NCBI GenBank assembly: GCA_021202465.1
Contig: JAJQCZ010000048.1
Location: 54,453 to 118,452, forward strand
Length of the DNA: 64,000 nt
Reading direction: 5' to 3'
Source: Lachnospiraceae bacterium
GTDB lineage: Bacteria > Bacillota > Clostridia > Lachnospirales > Lachnospiraceae
Positions 1 through 8,250 of the stretch are shown piece after piece. The position numbers were made by a program, and so were the translations under genes. Below the pieces are notes generated by a model, which saw nothing but the letters and a program-made list of their open reading frames with translations, was not told the origin of the DNA and ran no database searches. Position 1 is the stretch's first letter. Every line of letters starts with the position of its first letter.

Positions 1-758
1 GAGTAGCGGGCTGATTTGTCCACCGGGCTGACTTCGATCGTCGTGCGCAGTGAGGAAATGTCGATGCCGCGGGCTGCTGCTACGTCGATGACTTCGTCCC
101 GCAGCATGCGGGAGAGCGCGGCCGCGTGTTCACTGTCTGCGTAGGCGCCCATGCCGCAGCCCAGAAGTGCCTGCGGCAGGTTGCGGCTGATATTGAGAGC
201 GAATTTATTCCAGAGGTCCACTTTGATGTCTTTTCTCATGTGATAGTGGAGAGGTGTTCCCTCCAGAAGATCCGCGATAGCCAGCATCCGCTCGCTGGGT
301 TCTCTCTGGTCGTATTCGCCGAAGTAGACGCCCAGGGAGGTGGGGCCGTCGAAAACGACTCGGTTGCCGATGCGGTGGGAAGCGATTTTCATGATCGAGG
401 GGAGGATGTGTTCCATGCCGATGCGTGCGCCGACGATCTCCTCACTGTCGATGCCGTTGAGCAGGCTGAGAACCGTGGTGTGGTCGTCCACGATCGTCGC
501 CACCTCGTCGAGGACGCCGGGCAGCGCCCCGTATTTGGTGGCGATCAGGAGCAGGTCGGCGCCCCGGGCTTCCTGCGGGGTGCGCACATGAAGAGGGTAG
601 TTCACGTTGTTGATCCACAGGCCGTCCTGTTCCAGTCGTTCCTTTCTCTCGCCGTCGGCCACGACCCACAGCCGGTCTCCGAGCTTCTCAGACAGTCCCC
701 AGATAAAATAGCCGCCGATGGCGCCCACGCCCAGCACGGCCACGGTATTTATTTTCAT
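1..758 (-). CDS. panE: 2-dehydropantoate 2-reductase (ketopantoate reductase), C-terminus cut by window edge
   Basis: Reading leftwards from the ATG at 758 gives about 252 residues beginning MKINTVAVLGVGAIGGYF, a Rossmann nucleotide-binding start with the GxGxxG of the ketopantoate reductase/ApbA family. The fold continues with segments typical of the family, such as LLLIATKYGAL and the conserved DLWNKFALNISRN (Lys and Asn in the substrate pocket). The family enzyme reduces ketopantoate to pantoate with NADPH in pantothenate and CoA synthesis. The frame is still open at base 1, so roughly the last 50 residues lie outside the window. The start overlaps the stop of the upstream AAA-ATPase gene as ATGA (755-758), so the two are probably translationally coupled. 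In clostridia many PanE-like paralogues act on other 2-oxo acids, so the substrate is not certain. Confidence 0.85.
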   Translation of the reverse strand, partial: MKINTVAVLGVGAIGGYFIWGLSEKLGDRLWVVADGERKERLEQDGLWINNVNYPLHVRTPQEARGADLLLIATKYGALPGVLDEVATIVDDHTTVLSLLNGIDSEEIVGARIGMEHILPSIMKIASHRIGNRVVFDGPTSLGVYFGEYDQREPSERMLAIADLLEGTPLHYHMRKDIKVDLWNKFALNISRNLPQALLGCGMGAYADSEHAAALSRMLRDEVIDVAAARGIDISSLRTTIEVSPVDKSARY

Positions 759-2506
759 GACGCAGTTCCTTTCTGTGCAAGTGAATTCGAAGGGCCGCCC
801 TCGCGCTCCAGGACAACACGACACTGTTTTTTATAACAGGCAAAGCCGTATTTCAGGATGGTCTGCATATCGTCATCCCTCAGCTCCGCCGTATAGTCAT
901 TTTGATGGATCTGCTCCAGAGCCTCCCGGCATGCGGCATCGAACTGTGCTTTCTCCGCATATTTTACCTCGAGGATGATACCGATGCTCTCGTTCTCGAT
1001 CTCAATCTGAATATCCGGGTAACCATTTCCAGCTTCCCGATTCGAGTCGACGTTCCAGTCCCTCTGAAAGAAGAGAATTCCCAGAAGCAGACCGTGATAA
1101 AAATTCTCTTTGAATTCTTTTCTAACCGCTGTATCGCGGATGCTGATCGTTTTCTCCATACATTTCGTGAAAGCACGTTCAACATCGGCTGTATCGCCGT
1201 GTTTCAGAGCAGAACAGAATTCTGCCACCAGCGTGTTGTCCTCCGCCACTTTTTCTTCAAAAAATTCCAGAAGGAAGTCGCTGAAAATACTGCGAACCTC
1301 GTTGTTGGGAATCTTTAGGCGGACCAGGTTGCCGGAGGGTGTCTCAGCGGGGGTCAGATAGCCGGTCGCAAAGAGCAGGCTCCACAGATTTTCTGCGCTG
1401 CTGTATATTGTATTGTAAGTCAGCTGCTCCTCCACCTTTTTCTGGACGCTCTCCCCGGCGATCAGCCGTTCAATCTGAGCTTTCGTGACACCGCTTCCCA
1501 TCTGCCGGATAAAGCGGCACACTTCGTCGTTGCCGCTGGAGTTCTTCCAGTAGCTCTTCGGTTTCCTGTCCGGGCCTGTCAGAAGCTGGTTGCACCAGTT
1601 GATGACATCCCAGGGATTATAGACGTATGCGTTGGCAATCCGGTATCCGTCATACCATTCCTTCGCGATATCATAGTATTCAGAAAGCCCGTAATCCTCC
1701 AGCATCTGACGCACCTCTGCGTCGGTAAAGCCGAAATACTCATCACACTCTGCGTCCAGAAGCGTATACATCTTCAGATTATTCAGGCCGGTGAAGATGC
1801 TTTCCTTTGAGATCCGCAGACATCCGGTCAGAATGGCTATATGCAGGTATTCGTTGGTCTTCAGTGCGCTGTCGAGAAGGTTGCGGATGACGCCGACCAT
1901 CTTTTCATAATAGCCGCGCTCGTTTGCCTTTGCGAGCGGCACGTCGTACTCATCAATCAGAAGGATGGCCGGGCGCCCGTAATGCTTTTGCAGGAGCATG
2001 GACAGTGTTCGCAGGCTGCGGGTCAGTACGGCTTCCGGCATGAAATAAACGCCCTGATCTGATGTATCGACCCGGATGAGCTGGCGGTACAGCTTCTTCT
2101 CATCCTCGTTGAGCCGTTCACTGTCAAGCAGAAAACGAAAACGCAGCGCCTCCTCGCCGATGATCGAACACAGCTGATGGATTGCCTGCTCAAAGCTGTC
2201 AGAATGAGCCGTTTTCAGGCTGATGGAGATGACGGGATATTTCCCCATGTAGGTTTCACACAGATCAGTCTCCTCTGAAATGGCCAGCCCCTCAAACAAT
2301 TTGGTATCTGTACCCGGTTCGAGGAAGGCCCGAAGCATGCTCATGTTGAGGCTTTTGCCGAAACGTCGCGGCCGTGTGAACAGGTTTACCTCTCCCGGGT
2401 TCATCAGCAGATCCCTGATCAGATGTGTCTTGTCAACATAATAGTAGTCCATAGATCGGAGCTTCCTGAAATCGTCGATTCCGATCGGGAGCTTCTTTCG
2501 AACCAT
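755..2506 (-). CDS. AAA-ATPase-like protein with C-terminal PD-(D/E)XK nuclease domain
   Basis: 583 residues. The N-terminal AAA-ATPase-like domain has the P-loop RPRRFGKS (about residues 45-52) and a Walker B ILLIDEYD (about 181-188). The C-terminal 90 residues carry a PD-(D/E)XK signature: PD at about 497-498 and EVK at about 513-515. This matches the AAA-ATPase_like plus PDDEXK_9 family, which is greatly expanded in Lachnospiraceae and Bacteroidales. Its biological role is not established; defence or nucleic-acid processing has been suggested for related proteins but nothing here proves it. The start is set by AAAGGAGG upstream of ATG 2506, and a sigma-A promoter lies at 2555-2583. The stop overlaps the panE start by 4 nt. 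Confidence 0.88.
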   Translation of the reverse strand: MVRKKLPIGIDDFRKLRSMDYYYVDKTHLIRDLLMNPGEVNLFTRPRRFGKSLNMSMLRAFLEPGTDTKLFEGLAISEETDLCETYMGKYPVISISLKTAHSDSFEQAIHQLCSIIGEEALRFRFLLDSERLNEDEKKLYRQLIRVDTSDQGVYFMPEAVLTRSLRTLSMLLQKHYGRPAILLIDEYDVPLAKANERGYYEKMVGVIRNLLDSALKTNEYLHIAILTGCLRISKESIFTGLNNLKMYTLLDAECDEYFGFTDAEVRQMLEDYGLSEYYDIAKEWYDGYRIANAYVYNPWDVINWCNQLLTGPDRKPKSYWKNSSGNDEVCRFIRQMGSGVTKAQIERLIAGESVQKKVEEQLTYNTIYSSAENLWSLLFATGYLTPAETPSGNLVRLKIPNNEVRSIFSDFLLEFFEEKVAEDNTLVAEFCSALKHGDTADVERAFTKCMEKTISIRDTAVRKEFKENFYHGLLLGILFFQRDWNVDSNREAGNGYPDIQIEIENESIGIILEVKYAEKAQFDAACREALEQIHQNDYTAELRDDDMQTILKYGFACYKKQCRVVLEREGGPSNSLAQKGTAS

Positions 2507-2554
2507 GCGGTCGCCTCCTTTGATTGTATTCGAGTAGTTCTTTCTATTGGTGAA

Positions 2555-2583
2555 AGTCTACCATAAATGCCGCCTGTTCGCAA
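2555..2583 (-). promoter_or_regulatory. Sigma-A promoter for the AAA-ATPase/panE pair
   Basis: On the minus strand TTGCGA (2583-2578) is followed after 17 nt by TAGACT (2560-2555), about 50 nt upstream of the ATG at 2506. Confidence 0.5.
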
Positions 2584-2648
2584 GGCAGCTGATGCATATG
2601 CCGCACATATCAATAAAGTATAAATTTGCTGTTTTGCCGTTGATTTTA

Positions 2649-2676
2649 TTGACAGCTGCGGGGTATATTATATAAT
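2649..2676 (+). promoter_or_regulatory. Sigma-A promoter for the secreted-protein gene at 2741
   Basis: A consensus TTGACA at 2649-2654, 16 nt, then TATAAT at 2671-2676. A small hairpin (ACCTGC/GCAGGT) follows in the leader near 2701-2722, just before the ribosome binding site. The gap 2507-2740 holds this promoter and the divergent one and nothing else visible. Confidence 0.7.
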
Positions 2677-2740
2677 TATATTTATAAGCGATCTGTGAAC
2701 GACCTGCTTTTGAGCAGGTTCAGGTGGGAAAGGAGAAGCG

Positions 2741-4168
2741 ATGGAAAAGACAAGACGAAACAGAAGACGGGGGTTCCTGTGCCTGGCGGCGTGGCTCCTG
2801 GTGCTGTGTACCGTGGTGACGGCTGTGGCAGTGCAGCCGGCGGAGGCGGCCTCGGCGCAGAAGGTGGTAACGAAGAAGGTCTCCTCCTCGAAGTTCAAGA
2901 AGGTGTCCTCTTCGGTAAAGCAGACTGTCATTTCTACAGCGACGACGGGCACATACAGCGCCCAGCTGGCGGGGACGGAGGATGAGTACGGCAGCATGAC
3001 ACCCCAGACGTTGCTGGTGACGAAGAACGGTAAATCCTATAAGAAGGTGAAGCTGGAGAGTGTGGTCCGGGAGAAGCTGGGACTCTCTGACAGCCAGTAT
3101 GTTTTCTTTTACAATCTGTCCTGTATCGACAATGCCTTCTATGTGACGGGCGCTGTCTTTGATAATGAGGCGGGCGTGGGATCCGGTACGGCTATTTATG
3201 TGAAGACAAAAAACGGTTCCACAGTTTCGGCGAAGAAAACCAGTATGGATTTGAATGGAAGTTCCTACCTGCTTTCACTGAACTGGAGTCTGTACTCGGC
3301 CAGGGGCTACTATGTGGCAGCCAATGACTATATGGTGGCAGGGTACAACGCCTGGTACTATATCTCCGAGGACCTGAAGACCTGGACGAAGAAGAAGCTG
3401 ACAGCGACTCTGACGAAGTCCAGTGAGTTTCAGGAGAATGTCTGGCAGGTGGCAGCGGTCTCCGACAAGGGGCTGGTACTCCGGGAGGCGACGGAATATA
3501 TGTGGGCCTCCGACGAGGAGGGAGAAGTAAATACCAGCCAGTATCTGTACACGACAAACTTCAAGACCTATAAGGAGGTCTCCACGCTGAACAAGGTGCT
3601 GACCTATTCGGGGACTTGGCTCAGCGGAAAGGTAACTACGGCGGATATAGTGACCCAACAATCCACCGGGCGTTCCTTTGCCACGGCCTATGTCTCGAAC
3701 CTGACATCCAGCGGATCAACCTCCAAGTCTCTGAAGTTGCTTCGTTCCACCGGGCTGAACAAGTACACGACAGCGCTGACATTTTCCTCCAAGTGGAACT
3801 ATTTCTCCTGGTATGAGACGAACAGTTCCTCCGGGAAATACAGCGCCTGCACGATGTACATCAGTACATCGTCAAAGAACTACGTGTATATTTCCAGCAG
3901 CTTCAGCGGGACTTTTAAGAAGTATACAACGAGCCTGAAGGCGAAGTACATTTCGGCGGGCGTGCAGGATGACGACTGGACTTACCAGATCTACAACGGG
4001 AAGTACATCCTGATGACGAAGAACTACGGGAAGACCGTTTATAAGATCAACACGGGCAAGACCGGAATCTCCGGACTCTTTATCGCCGGAAACAATCTGG
4101 TTCTGGAGATCGACGGGGGCTATGATTACTATATTCCGCTGTCGACGCTGGCGAAGGCAGTAAAGTAA
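2741..4168 (+). CDS. Secreted protein of unknown function
   Basis: 475 residues. The N-terminus is a Sec signal peptide: a basic start (RRNRRR), a hydrophobic stretch at about 11-31 and a cleavage-like AEA/A near residue 36. The mature part is rich in Ser, Thr, Lys and Tyr. It has repeated beta-strand-like segments with regularly spaced aromatic pairs (for example NAWYYISEDLKTW and GKYILMTKNYGK), which suggests a beta-propeller or similar all-beta repeat fold. I recognise no catalytic motif and no sorting signal or lipobox, so it may be released or held non-covalently. A good AAGGAG site precedes the ATG, and the gene appears monocistronic, with its own promoter and a strong downstream hairpin. 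Confidence 0.75.
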   Translation: MEKTRRNRRRGFLCLAAWLLVLCTVVTAVAVQPAEAASAQKVVTKKVSSSKFKKVSSSVKQTVISTATTGTYSAQLAGTEDEYGSMTPQTLLVTKNGKSYKKVKLESVVREKLGLSDSQYVFFYNLSCIDNAFYVTGAVFDNEAGVGSGTAIYVKTKNGSTVSAKKTSMDLNGSSYLLSLNWSLYSARGYYVAANDYMVAGYNAWYYISEDLKTWTKKKLTATLTKSSEFQENVWQVAAVSDKGLVLREATEYMWASDEEGEVNTSQYLYTTNFKTYKEVSTLNKVLTYSGTWLSGKVTTADIVTQQSTGRSFATAYVSNLTSSGSTSKSLKLLRSTGLNKYTTALTFSSKWNYFSWYETNSSSGKYSACTMYISTSSKNYVYISSSFSGTFKKYTTSLKAKYISAGVQDDDWTYQIYNGKYILMTKNYGKTVYKINTGKTGISGLFIAGNNLVLEIDGGYDYYIPLSTLAKAVK

Positions 4169-4191
4169 GAGCGCAGTATCTATATACAGAA

Positions 4192-4227
4192 AGCGGGGCC
4201 GCGGGCGTAAATGTCCGCGGCCCCGCT
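4192..4227 (+). terminator. GC-rich hairpin after the secreted-protein gene
   Basis: A 13-bp GC-rich stem with a 10-nt loop starts 23 nt after the stop codon. It has no T-run after the stem, so it is a termination or mRNA 3'-end structure of uncertain strength. Confidence 0.45.
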
Positions 4228-4261
4228 GATTGGAGAAGGCCTCATGTGCTGAGAGGGATGC

Positions 4262-4290
4262 TTGTCATTCCCTGCGGAATGCTGTATGAT
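4262..4290 (+). promoter_or_regulatory. Sigma-A promoter for the AEC permease gene
   Basis: TTGTCA (4262-4267), 17 nt, TATGAT (4285-4290). The pot operon promoter at 5446-5474 has the same -35 and -10 hexamers and spacing. Confidence 0.6.
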
Positions 4291-4324
4291 GGATGTGTTT
4301 TGTTGAAAAGAGGAGGCATATAAA

Positions 4325-5260
4325 TTGAGTATTTTTTCCATCATCGTGCAGCAGATCTGCATTTTTATCACCTTGGGCATCGTGGGCGTCATCGCCGTGA
4401 AGACAGGGATCCTCAGTGAGGAGGCGTTGGGGCATTTCTCCCGCTATCTGATGCGGATCGCCATTCCGGTCATGATCTTTACCAATACGATCAACGGCGC
4501 CACCCGGCAGGATCTCTTTGATTCGCTGCTGATTCTTCTGCTGGCGGTCGTGATGTATCTCTGCCTGCTGGCGCTCTCAGCGGTGCTGGCGCGGGCCTTT
4601 CATCTGCAGGGAAACCGGCGGAAGGTGTTCCGCGCGGTCTCTTCCTTCGGAAATGTCGGCTTCATGGGGATTCCTCTGCTCTCGGCACTCTTCCCGGAGA
4701 CGGGGATGATCTATGTGGCGCTCTTTACGATCATCGATCAGAGCGTCCTGTGGACCGTGGGTGTGCATCTGACGCAGCCGGAGGGGGAGGAGGCGAAGGT
4801 CTCGCTGGGAGCCGCCCTGCGCAAGATGGTGAATCCGGCGATCGTCAGTGTGCTGCTGGCGGTGCTCTTCATGCTGCTGGGGTGGTCGCTGCCGACCTTC
4901 CTCAATACGGCGCTGACCAGCGTGGCGAATACGACCTCGCCGCTGTCCATGATTTATATCGGCGGACTGTTCTGCTTCACCGATGTCCGCGCCTATTTCC
5001 GCAAGGCGGAGCTGTACGGCATGGTGGTCTTTAAAATGCTGCTGTTCCCGATTCTCTTTTATCTGGTGCTGAGCCGACTGCCGATCTCGCAGGAGATCGC
5101 TGTCACCATGACCGTGTTCGCCGGTCTGCCCACGATGTCCACGATTCCCATGCTGGCCACAGCCAGCGGTTCCGACGGAGAATACGCGGTGGGCGCCCTG
5201 ATCATGACGACCGCCTTTTCCGCGCTGACGCTGCCGTTGCTGGGCTACATTATGATGTAA
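4325..5260 (+). CDS. AEC (auxin efflux carrier) family permease
   Basis: 311 residues, almost entirely hydrophobic, about ten membrane segments, of the length usual for AEC-family transporters. The two-half organisation of the family is visible. The first half has a helix with FGNVGFMGIPLL, the conserved N-x-G-(F/N)-x-G-x-P motif of this superfamily; the second half has FAGLPTMSTIPMLA near residue 265. Bacterial members export or import small organic acids such as malate, but the substrate cannot be read from sequence. The start is TTG at 4325, chosen because AGGAGG lies 8 nt upstream and no ATG fits. It has its own promoter and is followed by the palindrome cluster at 5284-5430. Confidence 0.85.
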   Translation: MSIFSIIVQQICIFITLGIVGVIAVKTGILSEEALGHFSRYLMRIAIPVMIFTNTINGATRQDLFDSLLILLLAVVMYLCLLALSAVLARAFHLQGNRRKVFRAVSSFGNVGFMGIPLLSALFPETGMIYVALFTIIDQSVLWTVGVHLTQPEGEEAKVSLGAALRKMVNPAIVSVLLAVLFMLLGWSLPTFLNTALTSVANTTSPLSMIYIGGLFCFTDVRAYFRKAELYGMVVFKMLLFPILFYLVLSRLPISQEIAVTMTVFAGLPTMSTIPMLATASGSDGEYAVGALIMTTAFSALTLPLLGYIMM

Positions 5261-5283
5261 TTTAACTAAAAGTATGACACTAC

Positions 5284-5430
5284 GGATTGCTCCGTGCTTC
5301 GCACTCCCGCAATCCAAAAACATTCGTAATCCGCGCAATTTTTTCCCAAAATTGCGCTACTTACTCATGTTTTGCGGGACCCAAGGTCATGAATACGAAT
5401 GCATGCATTCGATTCATGACTTTTTGTCCC
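5284..5430. repeat. Cluster of three palindromes (REP/MITE-like intergenic element)
   Basis: Three successive hairpins occupy the gap between the AEC permease and potA. The first (5284-5315) is a nested stem, GGATTGC/GCAATCC enclosing GTGC/GCAC. The second (5333-5357) is a perfect 10-bp stem, GCGCAATTTT/AAAATTGCGC. The third (5386-5420) is a 16-bp stem with one A bulge, flanked by a further GGGAC (5376-5380) and GTCCC (5426-5430) pair. The regular design is unlike a simple terminator and resembles dispersed palindromic repeats of Lachnospiraceae. No second copy was found in this window, so the repeat status is inference. Confidence 0.5.
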
Positions 5431-5445
5431 TTGTGTCAAATTCTC

Positions 5446-5474
5446 TTGTCAATTTCGATGGAATATTGTATGAT
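5446..5474 (+). promoter_or_regulatory. Sigma-A promoter of the potABCD operon
   Basis: TTGTCA (5446-5451), 17 nt, TATGAT (5469-5474). Transcription would start near 5481, giving a leader of about 90 nt before the potA TTG. Confidence 0.6.
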
Positions 5475-5569
5475 GGACGCGATTGTCGGACCCTTGTTTC
5501 TTCGCGAACAACCGGCCGGAGCGGGAGGCTTCGGCCCAGGTGATTTCACCGACACAGGAGGAGAAAAAT

Positions 5570-6646
5570 TTGAACAAAAAGCCACTGATCGACCTGGTGC
5601 ATATCACCAAATCCTTTGATGGCGCCTGCGTCCTGGATGACATGAGCCTTTCCATCCATGAGAACGAATTTCTGACGCTGCTGGGCCCTTCGGGCTGTGG
5701 GAAGACCACGACCCTGCGGATCCTGGGCGGTTTCGTGCAGCCGGATCAGGGGCAGGTCATCTTCGACGGACAGGATATCACGCAGGTTCCCCCCAACAAG
5801 CGGAATCTGAATACGGTATTTCAGAAATATTCTCTGTTTCCCCACATGAATGTGGAGGAGAATATTGCCTTCGGCCTGAAGATCCGGCATAAATCGGACG
5901 CCTACATCCGGGACAAGATTTCCTATGCCCTGAAGCTGGTGAATCTGGACGGCTATGAGAAGCGGATGCCGTCCCTGCTCTCCGGCGGTCAGCAGCAGCG
6001 GGTCGCGATCGCCCGGGCCATCGTCAATGAGCCCCAGGTGCTTCTCCTGGATGAGCCGCTGGCGGCACTGGATCTGAAGCTGCGCCAGGACATGCAGTAT
6101 GAGCTGATCCGGCTGAAAAATGAGCTGGGGATCACCTTCGTGTATGTGACACACGACCAGGAAGAGGCTTTGACAATCTCGGACACCGTGGTGGTCATGA
6201 ATCAGGGCTATATCCAGCAGATGGGGACGCCGGAGGATATTTACAACGAGCCGGAAAATGCCTTCGTGGCGGACTTCATCGGCGACAGCAATATCCTGGA
6301 CGGTCTGATGATCCGCGATGAGCTGGTGGAGATTCTGGGGGTGAAGCTGCCCTGCGTGGATACCGGCTTCGGCGAGTACCGGCCGGTGGACGTGGTCATC
6401 CGCCCGGAGGACGTGAAACTGGGCGATCCGGGGCAGGGATTCCTGGACGGCGTGGTCAGCCACATCATTTTCAAGGGCGTCCACTACGAGATGGAGGTCA
6501 TGGCCGGCGGCTTCGAGTGGCTGGTGCAGGGGACGAAGGCCTTCCCGGTGGGGACGCCGGTGAGCCTGTCTGTCGATCCCTTCGATGTTCAGATCATGAA
6601 CAAACCGGAGTCGGAGGATGAGAAAGCCGTGGCGATGGATGAATAG
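5570..6646 (+). CDS. potA: Spermidine/putrescine ABC transporter, ATP-binding protein
   Basis: 358 residues from a TTG start at 5570 preceded by AGGAGGAG; an upstream in-frame TTG at 5483 has no ribosome binding site. Motifs in order are Walker A GPSGCGKTT (39-47), Q-loop near 84, ABC signature LSGGQQQR (137-144), Walker B LLLDEP (158-163) and the H-loop His at 195. A C-terminal TOBE-type domain follows (about 270-350), with the VIRPEDVKL segment typical of PotA/CysA-type importers. It energises polyamine uptake with PotB, PotC and PotD. The gene overlaps potB by 29 nt, consistent with a tightly coupled operon. Confidence 0.95.
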   Translation: MNKKPLIDLVHITKSFDGACVLDDMSLSIHENEFLTLLGPSGCGKTTTLRILGGFVQPDQGQVIFDGQDITQVPPNKRNLNTVFQKYSLFPHMNVEENIAFGLKIRHKSDAYIRDKISYALKLVNLDGYEKRMPSLLSGGQQQRVAIARAIVNEPQVLLLDEPLAALDLKLRQDMQYELIRLKNELGITFVYVTHDQEEALTISDTVVVMNQGYIQQMGTPEDIYNEPENAFVADFIGDSNILDGLMIRDELVEILGVKLPCVDTGFGEYRPVDVVIRPEDVKLGDPGQGFLDGVVSHIIFKGVHYEMEVMAGGFEWLVQGTKAFPVGTPVSLSVDPFDVQIMNKPESEDEKAVAMDE

Positions 6647-7463
6647 GAAGAAACAGGCTTTTCTGTCCGGACCTTATCTGGTGTGGGCGGTGGGATTTAT
6701 CGTTCTGCCTCTGCTGATGGTCCTCTATTACGGACTGACCAACGCCGACGGAGGTTTCACGCTGGAGAATATCCTCGCCATTGGCGATTCGATTCACCTG
6801 CAGGCTCTGTGGCAGTCGATTCTGATCGCGCTGGGCAGTACGGTCATCAGTCTGGTGGTCGCCTATCCGCTGGCCTATATCCTCAGCAAGAAGCAGGGGG
6901 AGCGAAGCGGCGTGATCATTCTGATGTTCATTCTTCCCATGTGGATCAATTTCCTGCTGCGGGTGATGGCACTGCAGATGATCCTCTCCAATACGGGTAT
7001 TTTAAATGCAATCCTGAGTTTCTTCGGGCTTCCTGCCCAGCACCTGCTCTATACACGGACGGCCATCCTCATCGGGATGACCTACGATTACCTTCCCTTT
7101 ATGATTCTCCCTATTTACAACGCCATGTGCAAGATCGACCGCAACCTGATCGACGCAGCGGCGGATCTGGGCGCGGGGAATCTGCTCATTTTCCGCAAGG
7201 TAGTGCTGCCGCTGTCCATGCCCGGGGTGATCAGCGGGATTCTCATGGTGTTTATCCCCAGCATCTCGGAGTTCGCCATCGCCGACATCCTGGGCGGGTC
7301 GAAGATTCTGCTGATTGGTAACGTCATCGAGCAGGAATTTACGACGACGAACGACTGGAACCTGGGCTCCGGCCTGTCGGTCGTGCTGATGATCTTTATC
7401 TTCGTCAGTATGGCCATCCTCAATAAGAACGACGCCGAGGGGGAGGGACAGATGCTATGGTAA
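6618..7463 (+). CDS. potB: Spermidine/putrescine ABC transporter permease
   Basis: 281 residues with six predicted membrane segments. The cytoplasmic EAA-type loop is seen as DAAADLGAGNLLIFRKVVLP (about 175-194), which docks to the ATPase. ATG 6618 lies inside potA and has GGAG just upstream; an in-frame ATG at 6639 is possible but has no site. It is the PotB-type half of the channel, paired with PotC. It overlaps potC by 7 nt. Confidence 0.93.
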   Translation: MRKPWRWMNRKKQAFLSGPYLVWAVGFIVLPLLMVLYYGLTNADGGFTLENILAIGDSIHLQALWQSILIALGSTVISLVVAYPLAYILSKKQGERSGVIILMFILPMWINFLLRVMALQMILSNTGILNAILSFFGLPAQHLLYTRTAILIGMTYDYLPFMILPIYNAMCKIDRNLIDAAADLGAGNLLIFRKVVLPLSMPGVISGILMVFIPSISEFAIADILGGSKILLIGNVIEQEFTTTNDWNLGSGLSVVLMIFIFVSMAILNKNDAEGEGQMLW

Positions 7464-8239
7464 AGAAATGGCTGGAAAAATGCTACGTGGGGCTGATTTT
7501 CTTTCTCCTGTACGCCCCGATTCTGATTCTCATCGTCTGCTCCTTTAACGCTTCCAAGTCCCGGACTGTCTGGGGCGGCTTCACACTGCACTGGTACACA
7601 GATCTGCTGCAGGACGCCGAGGTCATGGCGGCGGTGCAGACCTCTCTGGCGCTGACGACGACGTCGGCTGTGGTCGCTACAGTTCTGGGAACGCTGGCCT
7701 GCATCGGTATGGCGGCCATGAGCCAGCGGAAGCAGCAGGCGGTCATGACGCTGACCAATATTCCCATGCTCAACGCGGACATCGTGACGGGCATCGCCAT
7801 CATGCTGCTCTTCGTCCGTTTCGGGACGCTTGGCTATCTGTCCATGCTGGCGGCCCACATCACGCTGGGTGTCCCCTATGTGATTCTCAATGTCATGCCG
7901 AAGCTGCAGCAGACCAGCAAGAGCATCTACGAGGCAGCGCTCGATCTGGGGGCCTCCCCGGGGCATGCCTTCCTGCGGGTGGTGCTGCCGGATATCCTGC
8001 CGGGCATCCTCTCCGGTTTCCTGCTGGCCTTCACAATCTCGCTGGATGACTTCGTGGTGACCTATTTCACCAAGGGAGCCGGGATCAATACGATTTCGAC
8101 GATGATCTATCAGCAGGTGCGCCGGGGCATCAACCCGGAAATGTACGCCCTGTCGACGATTTTGTTTCTGACGGTGCTGCTGGTGCTCTGGGTCGTCAAC
8201 CGGATCTCCGCGAAGCAGGTCCGGGAGACGCGCGTATAG
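7457..8239 (+). CDS. potC: Spermidine/putrescine ABC transporter permease
   Basis: 260 residues, six membrane segments. The EAA-type loop is EAALDLGASPGHAFLRVVLP (about 159-178), and TISLDDFVVTYF in the next helix is characteristic of PotC proteins. It forms the membrane channel with PotB. The start overlaps the potB stop by 7 nt, and potD follows after an 11-nt gap. Confidence 0.94.
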   Translation: MVKKWLEKCYVGLIFFLLYAPILILIVCSFNASKSRTVWGGFTLHWYTDLLQDAEVMAAVQTSLALTTTSAVVATVLGTLACIGMAAMSQRKQQAVMTLTNIPMLNADIVTGIAIMLLFVRFGTLGYLSMLAAHITLGVPYVILNVMPKLQQTSKSIYEAALDLGASPGHAFLRVVLPDILPGILSGFLLAFTISLDDFVVTYFTKGAGINTISTMIYQQVRRGINPEMYALSTILFLTVLLVLWVVNRISAKQVRETRV

Positions 8240-8250
8240 GAGGGCAGAGG

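Noticed and set aside
5483..5569. 29-residue N-terminal extension of PotA from TTG 5483
   Set aside because: It has no ribosome binding site, whereas TTG 5570 has AGGAGGAG and gives the family N-terminus.
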